Part shown: positions 56,650-64,000 of the stretch, one piece after another
Layout of the letters: each line of letters opens with the position of its first letter
How positions within the stretch are numbered: position 1 is the first letter of the stretch
Source of the DNA: Amblyomma americanum
Taxonomy: Eukaryota; Arthropoda; Arachnida; Ixodida; Ixodidae
Length of the DNA: 64,000 nucleotides
NCBI RefSeq assembly: GCF_052857255.1
Contig: NC_135505.1
Coordinates: forward strand, 27,780,499 to 27,844,498
Direction of reading: 5' to 3'
Position numbers and translations under genes: made by a program
The notes under the pieces: model-generated
What the model was told of the DNA's origin: nothing
The model's database searches: none
The model's input: the letters and a program-made list of their open reading frames with translations, nothing else

Positions 56650-59458
56650 ATTCTACGCTGAACCGCGCGCCCAGAAGGCGATGAGAGACCGCTCCGACCT
56701 TCACCTCGGCCGAATAGCAGGTGCTGGCGCCATCTCCACTTCTTCGGTACGTGCTAGGCTCTTCCCTCACAGCGTGGTGGAGGTGTCCCCCTGTCTGTAA
56801 GATAGTTACATACTCTGCCTTTCGTTTTCTCGAAACCAATTTTTCACGGCGCAGTGAGAACGTATAAACGATATTTGAAAACGGCGATATGCAACGCACA
56901 GCGGAAGAGGCTTCCAGTTAATCCTGCAGCGCAAAAGCCTGGCCGATTATTTTAGCGCACTAATGGATCTCAACGCATTTAACGGCTAGATTCTCACCAC
57001 TCTTTGTCCGTCCATATTTACCTTCGTACACATCAGTCGGAAACGTATACGTTTGAATAGGATCCGAAGCCGTGTTTTTATGGGCTTTGCGCGAAAAATA
57101 GATTTGTTCCGCTTTTTCCTTTTCAGCCTGCAAAAATTATCACCCATGAACTTTTTTTACCACAAAAATATCAACATACATAGTTTATTGATTTTAATTC
57201 ATGACATGTAAATGCGGTCATGAAAATCTTTGGCGAATTTGGTTTGTTTACAGCTTACTCTTTCTTAATGAAACGCATATAAATTTCCAAAAATGTTGTT
57301 TTGTGAAAAATGCAAGTAAAGCGTTTGAAAACTGTCAGTTTCTAGCACTCCAATTTCCCTCTCGCACGAGATACAAGGATCAAGAAAACATTCTTGAGGT
57401 GGCGAATACTGAAAAAATTAATTATGAGAAAGCAAAAAAAAATGCTCTGTCATAAAATTCCAAAATACACAAATTGACTTCTACAAAACCACATTTCGCC
57501 GCACCATCAGAAATATATCTTGATTGACGCTGACAAACTGCAATTTTCCTCAAATTCGAAGAGGATAAGGCATTCCGGCAGTGCGCAAATCGTATAAATA
57601 ATACAAAACATTTTTATATCATTTTATTTAGAGCTTTGCAGAGAAATCCACGCGTACGTGTTATACTCGTTACACATAAAACATTTGCTCAATAATAATT
57701 CCGAGCCACCGTTAAATAGGGTAATAATGTTGCATGTTCATTTTCTGTAGCCTGATGATGAATAGGGAGAGTACTCTCATTAGGAGCAAATAGGAGCCAG
57801 GTAGCAACAAATCTAAAGTGATGGAAGTGCTAAATCAACAGCGTATTTGTCTGCGCAGTGATTTGGAGCAATTTTTGCGTAGTGGAAACCGCGGACTGTT
57901 ACACTAAAAACACATTGGATCATTGCGGCACCAGGTTAAGCTTTATTAAAATGCAAATTTCGTTGGTGATTTTTGCGAATGCATGAAGAGTTTTTTTTTC
58001 ATTCATGACATTTTTTTTCGCTTGCTCAAGAATTAAAGCGGCTTTACTGCGGAACCTCTTCGACGTCGGCGCTGAGCTTCTTCAGATTTCACGGCTGATT
58101 TTTTTGTGGCACCCCCGCTGCGATTCTGCGCGCGTGGAGCGCGTACGATTACGATTGCCGAGTTCCACAATTCTCCTGTGAGTTTTTGGTTTTAATAATG
58201 CATTACCAACTATCGTAATCATGCCGCTATAGCTACTATCTTTGTCCCTCCGTTCACGGTACTGTCCCGTGCCCACTCGCAGCGTGGCTGCTACCATGAC
58301 TTTCTTTTAACTGCGTGCCGCTCCTGCAGAGGCAAGGGCAGAGTGTCGTGAGGCGTTTCGAAGTGGTTGGCGGCGTGTAAAAAGCGCGCCCAACACCGAA
58401 GATGGCGCGACGGGCGAGACACGGCCTTCGTGCGAGGGGTGGTCCCCCGATAGAGAGGAAGCATAACAAGTCGTCCCATGACCGTGGGGATGCGCGCACT
58501 ATCGTGAAGAACGTGAGGCACTGGTCACGGGGTATGCCACCTCAGCGTCCCCAACCACGCTCAGCCGGCAAAAACCGCATTTAGTGTCAGTGACAAGCAG
58601 AGTGGCTTACCGAAAACAAGGCTTGCCAAGAAACAAAGCCGCACATCCTTGTTCATCTCGATACCTTTCGGTGCTAGTCGACGAGTGGCGATGTTGAAAT
58701 GCCTCCGCCTTTTTGTATTGTGTCTGCCGAATAGCCCTTAGGTGCTCTTTGAGACTTGCTGGAAATGCCGAAAGTTCCGGCAGGAGCAGCAGGAAAGGCC
58801 GAGGAAGATGCAGCAGGAAGTGTCCGCGATTCGATGAGGGCAGTGGCCGCAGGTAAACTAGAAAAAATAGGGTTATACATCGCGAAAGTGGGTTGAAGAC
58901 TTATATAAGGAACAGTGAAATTTGAATGAGGTAACCTGGGTTCGTGGAATAATAGCGTAGACACGCAGAGTCGAGGGCTCCACCTGATTGCGCTAGCCAG
59001 CGGGCAACGCATTAACCGCTAGCGAGAAATTAGTTCTGAGCTTTATTGCTCATTCCTTAGGTTATAAAGCGCTGAACCAGAACAGCAGTTTCGAGATGTC
59101 AGCGGCGAAATGTTGCTGCTGTGACAAGTGGTGACCAGAAGTTGACGGTGCATGCCGAGACCGGGAATTGCAACAACGTAGTGCTAGTAGTCATTTCACT
59201 GGGACGCTTAAATAAAAGAAAGACAGCCGAATATAATGCGATCATGAACTCGGGTGAGGCTTCCTTTTAGGTAACGCAGATTTTTTCCTTTTAGAAACTG
59301 GCCCTATTGTCTAACAGTGGCGAGGCTCACATTGATTAGCTGCAACGGTTTCTGTCCTTGATGTTGCTTAGTCTTGCCGATAGTAACCAGGCAATCGGGA
59401 TTCATTTCTTAGACTTGCAGCTCAGCACTAATGGCACCTTTAAATCTCTAAATCTGAC
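56650..59458. other. Intergenic, nothing recognised
   Basis: AT-rich with a GC-richer patch at 58060-58990. Frames there (for example the minus strand 58674-59012, rich in Ala/Pro/Ser) lack similarity; a CGGTAAG donor-like site near 58606 on the minus strand is not enough to call an exon. Confidence 0.5.
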
Positions 59459-60298
59459 TAATGTTGAATTCCAATGGCAGATCGAGACCGCTCCGCCGGA
59501 TCACAAACGGAGCGCGTAGTTCAGGCGGAGATCACTCCCTCCCATTTTGCCAATGGAATGCATGCGCTCCCGCGGGGGCGCTTCAGCGCAAGAATAGCTC
59601 GAAGTTCAGGCAACATGGCGGCGCCCATCGAAGCGCGGCCTCTCGCTTCACCAGCGATTCGTCCTTGCCGCCACTCTGTCTCTCACGTTCACGGCAAACA
59701 AAATGCGCACGAAGCTTTCCCTTTGTGTGATGATGCCCGCACCACAAAATGCTGGTGATGAAACGCGCCAAATTTTCAGATTGCTTCCTTATTTACAGAG
59801 CTGCTAGGCTTAGAGAGTACGCGTCGGTTGACGTCAGAAAGCGCGGGAGGTTCAAACAAGTCAACGATTTTGGTCTAAAAAGCGGTCACAAAGAATTGAC
59901 CGCGATGGAATTGACATCCTGTTAAGAAAATTTTTTGTTTAACTTGTGCGGACGCGAACAAAACGAAAAATAATTACATTTGGGAGAATTCAATTTAAAA
60001 AAAGTCAAAAGTACTGCTTGTACGTTGCCCGGATCACCGCGTAGCTACGACAGGAAGGATGCAGCCGGTCATAACCGGAAGCAGACGCGGGAAAGTAAAA
60101 CGCCGCGCGGGGTTCCTGTCAAATCTGCCCATTTCGGCGGAGCAAATATCGCTGCTCCACGGAGCGATCCGGGATCGACGTCTGATCCCGATCTGCCATT
60201 GGAACAGACAACTCGCACTTCCATTTTGCCATTGGAATACGATTGCTCCCAACAGAGCTGAAAAACTTGATCCGGATCTGCCATTGGAATTCAACATA
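59459..60298. mobile_element. Candidate TIR element (TGTTGAATTCCAATGGCAGATC ends)
   Basis: The left end TGTTGAATTCCAATGGCAGA (from 59462) is exactly mirrored by TCTGCCATTGGAATTCAACA at about 60276-60295. TAA flanks both sides. Extra internal copies of GATCTGCCATTGGAA (60186) and CCATTTTGCCAATGGAATG (59550; also 60220) show the end sequence is repeated inward. No transposase frame is seen in about 0.8 kb. Confidence 0.6.
59611..59622 (+). promoter_or_regulatory. YY1-like motif inside the TIR element
   Basis: CAACATGGCGGC matches the YY1 consensus. It lies in a GC-rich stretch that could serve as a promoter; use is unknown. Confidence 0.3.
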
Positions 60299-61489
60299 AG
60301 GTAAGGAGAACGCTTGTCTCCACCATTCGAGTCCTTCTGGTTCTTAGTGATGCCGTAAGGCATTTCCAACGTTTTTTTTTGGAGAAAAACTGAATATTGG
60401 ACAGTTCTAAGGAATGGTTATCAATATATCGATGTGCAGCAAAATCCCTCGCATAGGGCAGTTATGACTGCCATAGACAACCAATCGGGAATGCTTTTGA
60501 CGATCGCAAAAGCATTAGTGCCTAAAAAATTCGAGCCTGTCGACAAAAGATCTGCGGATATAATTATTGCTATAGGCATCTTAAAATATATGAAAAAATT
60601 GCATTTATAAATTCTTTCGCGCTCAAAAATGCATTTGTCCAGAACTGTTGGGTACGGGACGGCTGAGAAACGAACCCCGTTTATTGGTTACTTTTAAAAG
60701 CAAGGACAGTTCGTATTCAAGAATGATACAGAAAGTGGACGTGCTTTTTTTAATCTTCATGAGGCGTTCGAAAACTTTATAGGAAAAAAATGGCTGCCGA
60801 AGTCACCGCGCGATGAATATCAGTAAAATGTGAGAGGTTGGGGGGAGCTTGCACTGCGAACGCAGGTTCGCACTAATTGAAGTTTTTTTCGACTGTTTAT
60901 TGCATACTGTCTGCGTTCCCGTGCTCTAGGCCTCGATAATAAATACTGCCTTTTTTAGCAACGAAGTACACGTTGGTTTTTATAGCGTACAACGTGGTGG
61001 TGAGTGCCACCAAGTTCAAGCACTGAACACCCACGTGTTGTGCCGTGAATAGAATCCGAATGCACTTTTTCTGCGCTCCCTGTGCAGGTTTGCAGTATTC
61101 GTCTCTTTTTTCCCCTCTGTTCATTCAATCTCGCATGCGTTTCCATGCACTGGGCCTGGACACACACAAAAAGGAACAAACCACCTTTTTTAAGGACGAA
61201 TGCTACGATACAATTAATACGGCGCATTTCAGTCGCTGAAAACTCGCGGGCTTTGTCATGAGCCTAACCCGAACATACATTTAAAGCGTCGGCGTTCAGC
61301 TGTAAAACTGGCGTTGTGTCGAGAAACTTCAGACGGTTTAAAAAGGTGGCTTAGTCGAACAGGAGCACAGAACTGAATAGTGATCAAACAATAAGAAAAC
61401 CGGCGTTTAAAAGGTAGCAGCATTACTCAAACGTGATTAAAACATATAAGTATATAAAGTAAATGGTATATGAGCTGGAAAACGTACTC
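60299..61489. other. Intergenic, nothing recognised
   Basis: Short frames only, without similarity. Confidence 0.5.
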
Positions 61490-61556
61490 TAATTAGTCAG
61501 GAATGAATCCCCTGACCCTTGGGTTGCGACTGAGTGGCGCTATACCACTGGGCTTT
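61490..61556 (-). mobile_element. tRNA-like SINE fragment
   Basis: The minus strand reads AGCCCAGTGGTATAGCGCCA (A-box-like) and, about 30 nt later, GGGGATTCATTCCTGAC (B-box-like). It does not fold into an intact tRNA with an obvious anticodon arm, so a degenerate SINE head is more likely than a tRNA gene. Confidence 0.45.
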
Positions 61557-61559
61557 CTT

Positions 61560-62190
61560 TATTTTAATATGGTATTTAACATGATATTTATTTATTATTT
61601 TTGAACTATACAAACATTAGTAAAAGAGCTCATAATTGTACGGCTTCATTAACGCGCGGCTTTATATATCTGGCGTGTGGTCTTTAAGCTAACAATTGTG
61701 ATTGAGAAAGAGGAAACAGTGTCCGTAATTGCTTGGGCAACCGGAGGAGCTGCCGGGACACATTAACGCCATCGCATCATACCTTTAATGACGAAGTTTA
61801 AGTGTCCCCCAAATTTAAGTGTCTGCCAGAAGGCGCCACAGAACCACTTCAAATCTTGCACAGAGACGCCTGCTGTGCTCGGGGCGCTGAGCTACGGCGC
61901 TATTCATAGCGTGGTAAGGCGAAAAGCGGCCTCAAATGCTAATAATGGGGTCAAAAAGACCAAAGACTTCAGCGAGCGAAGATTTCGCAGAGAGAAACCA
62001 AATAGGGAAATGCCAGGCAGCTGTAGAATAAATGTAGAAAAAAGACAGCCGTAGAACAGAGTAGAATATATCTTACCTAAGCGGCAAAGACAAATATAAA
62101 ATCATTCAGACCGATTATGACTACATCACACACTTATAGCTGGCAATGCAAGCAGCTTAACTAAAAACGCAAAACATGGATAGAATGTAA
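61560..62190. other. Intergenic, nothing recognised
   Basis: An AT-rich run near 61560-61620; otherwise no feature. Confidence 0.5.
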
Positions 62191-62199
62191 CAAGATATT

Positions 62200-63330
62200 G
62201 GGAGAACTTCAGAAAGGCTCAGAAGCAATAGGCGCTTTTGTTCTTTGCTACGGCGGGGAACAGCTCTCTAAATTCAATAGCATTCTAGGAAATCTGTGCT
62301 GCGTACGGCAACGTAGGCTAAGTAGGGAGCTACTGTGTAAAATATTCAAAGATGAAGGTACGGCGCGTGCGATCTTAAAACCGCTAAGACAAATTTGCCA
62401 AATAAGGTTAAAATTGCCGTCAAGAGATAAGAACCGCAACAAAAGTTGAGGATTTCTGTTACCACCGTTGTTGTTAATCTTTTGTATGAGAAATACGGAT
62501 AAACGGCTACAGAAGAGCAATATAGGAAACAATCTCTCGTACAAATCAGGAGGAATGGCCGTAGATCAGTGGCTCCCTTGTTCTATAGATTTTGATGATA
62601 TTGCGTTATTGGCTAAAAGGCAAGGCGGTTTCGACAATCTGGCTAATATTTGCAGAAATGAGGGAAACTCTCTAGAATTGTGTTTAGTGGATATAAGCAA
62701 GGTTTGATGGTGTTCAATGGTGTAATTGGTGACGTGCACAAAACAGGAGGCAATGAAGCACCGAGGGCAGCAGAATACTCGTATGCACAAGCACGTTGGG
62801 TGGAGGTAAACGAATGAAAACACGAACAGACTGTTACCGACGAGCAGACAGACGTGAGAAAGCACGAACAGACTGTTAGGGCAAAAATGAAGAGATGCAA
62901 CGATAAAGAAACATTCAGCATTACTGCGATGCCACATCTATAAAGTACAGATATATACTTAAACTAGAATCAGAATGCTAGGACTTACTTTCAAAAGCCT
63001 TTTTTTTTTGTAAACGGGCAAACGGGAACACTCAGATAGCTTTTGGCAGGTTAGCATTCGGTGCACACGGCGAGACCACATATGATACAGTTCAGGGATC
63101 TTGGATGGATATCGTTTGAAGCGCAGGAAGCACATAGCAAAATATTTTATGAAGAAAGCAGGTGGAAAGTAGATAAAAACACAGTGACACCTAGGTACTT
63201 ATGTGCCTGTACCGAGGGAACGTTGACTCTATGGGCGGAAAACGAAAGAAAGAAAAAGACCAATCAAATTGGTGACAAAGAAAAAACCGCAAAAAAGTTA
63301 ATCAGAGCACCGGAAGCAGTTCTTTTTACA
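62200..63330 (+). pseudogene. LINE reverse transcriptase fragment
   Basis: From the low end: FKDEGTARAILKP, then GFLLPPLLLIFCM (equivalent to the 'G.PLSPLLF.LY' motif), KRLQKSNIGNNLSYKSGG, SIDFDDIALLAKRQGG (the catalytic DD is kept, in place of the usual YADDIVLLA) and NICRNEGNSLELCL. After a gap, LGWISFEAQEAHSKIFYEES matches the 'LGW.SFEAREA.SK..YE' segment of the same protein group. Stops (62447, 62705) and frame changes interrupt it. The clade is not certain; the wording is typical of tick LINE ORF2 proteins lacking RNase H. Confidence 0.7.
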
Positions 63331-63759
63331 TCGAAACAAGGAAGAGGAATTCTTTATCATGTATCGAAACTGAAGGCTGGCTCACGCGGCTTTCTTTTTC
63401 ATATAAATATGAGGTGCGCTTCACATATCCTCCTTGTTTCGTGAACGCGCCCATACTTTTACATTTTAAGGAGAGAATGATCTGCATTGTGGGCAAGAGT
63501 GAGTATAATTCGCGGACTGTATTTAACCCAAGCAAATGCGGTGTTATGTCTGTCGTGTGTTTTATTCACCGCCCGGTTTGGCCTTTGTGCGCTATGTACT
63601 CCCTGTGAGAGCTCATTTGAAAACTATAAGAGCTCAGTTTTTTTCAAAAAGTATACATAGGCCAAATGGGGTTGTGTCAAAAACACAAATAAAAGAACAT
63701 CAAAATTACTTACATTTAACCTGGTTCACGAACTGAAGAAAATACCTGCGCTTGTCGCT

Positions 63760-63996
63760 ATTTTATATCTTTTACTCTAGAACAGGCATCGACAAACATA
63801 GATATCTAAAGAAACCAACATATGTATCTGCACGAACGGACCACTCCCGAAAAGTGCGTGAATATGCTTACCGGATAAACTTGTTTAAAAACAGCTTCTT
63901 CCCTAAGACAATACATGAGTGGAATGGTTTGCCAGGAGAAATTGTTTCCGGGACCCCTTCGTCTTTTATCCAGGATGTGAAAAATATTCTTTTTTA
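63760..63996 (+). mobile_element. LINE ORF2 C-terminus (CR1-like)
   Basis: The plus-strand frame encodes DHSRKVREYAYRINLFKNSF, then FPKTIHEWNGLPGEIVSG, and ends with a TAA at 63995-63997. The 'R...FK.SFFP.TI.EWN.LP' wording is the CR1/jockey-type C-terminal signature. It is 5'-truncated; the 3' UTR lies beyond the window. It is separate from the RT fragment at 62200-63330. Confidence 0.75.
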
Positions 63997-64000
63997 ATGG

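Noticed and set aside
58674..59012. 112-codon minus-strand frame with Ala/Pro/Ser-rich sequence and a donor-like site nearby
   Set aside because: Could be an exon but no family is recognised and no acceptor or partner exon could be placed.
61490..61556. A genuine tRNA gene
   Set aside because: A- and B-box-like words are present but stems and anticodon arm are not convincing; called a SINE fragment instead.

Overview
The window looks like a repeat-rich nuclear genome segment of a hard tick (Ixodidae). The grounds are a Kunitz exon of the tick type, tRNA-derived SINEs resembling the tick family Ruka, tick-style Gypsy and LINE families, TA/CG-rich MITEs and long introns. The species cannot be read from the sequence. 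Of the recognisable coding sequence, only two host genes look intact at exon level: the 3' part of an nrf-6-like acyltransferase gene (+ strand, five exons from 840 to 18479) and one Kunitz/BPTI exon (- strand, about 45655-45878). Nearly everything else recognisable is transposon-derived and broken.

Layout. 1-418: 3' end of a LINE. 840-18479: nrf-6-like gene with very long introns that hold a degenerate TGCC-rich tract, a foldback element, a MITE with a 24-G run, a 36-bp tandem repeat with CRE/E-box-like words, a Gypsy gag fragment, and two direct copies of a CACGTGAC-rich repeat. 20443-20690: LINE 3' end. About 22890-25177: a pseudogenised YqaJ-type nuclease gene with SWIM-like and PHD modules. 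25265-37425: a minus-strand Gypsy element (Gypsy A), split by a plus-strand LINE (28695-36782) that is itself split by a 2.46-kb non-autonomous LTR element (31838-34297). Target-site duplications mark both insertions. 37635-38115: LINE 3' end whose AATC tail has grown into a long GATA microsatellite. 39348-39607: SINE. 40075-42150: second Gypsy (B). 42690-44296: candidate TTAA-flanked element. 45300-46320: Kunitz exon flanked by an old duplication. 47680-55110: third Gypsy (C), interrupted by an RTE-type LINE (49742-52857) that carries a tRNA-like 5' head. 55287-55949: LINE 3' end with a four-copy 122-bp minisatellite. 56344-56641: SINE with A and B boxes. 59459-60298: candidate TIR element. 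62200-63996: two LINE fragments.

How the parts relate. The nrf-6 exons join in one uninterrupted frame (264 codons plus stop) with consistent splice phases, so this is probably a working gene whose introns have collected repeats. The insertions can be ordered: Gypsy A, then the LINE, then the LTR element; and Gypsy C, then the RTE LINE. All larger retroelement coding regions carry stops, frameshifts or lost catalytic residues, so none looks autonomous now. I found no clearly new biological system. The points most worth following are the YqaJ-SWIM-PHD gene, the tRNA-headed RTE LINE, the three-level nest, and the repeat array with regulatory words inside nrf-6.
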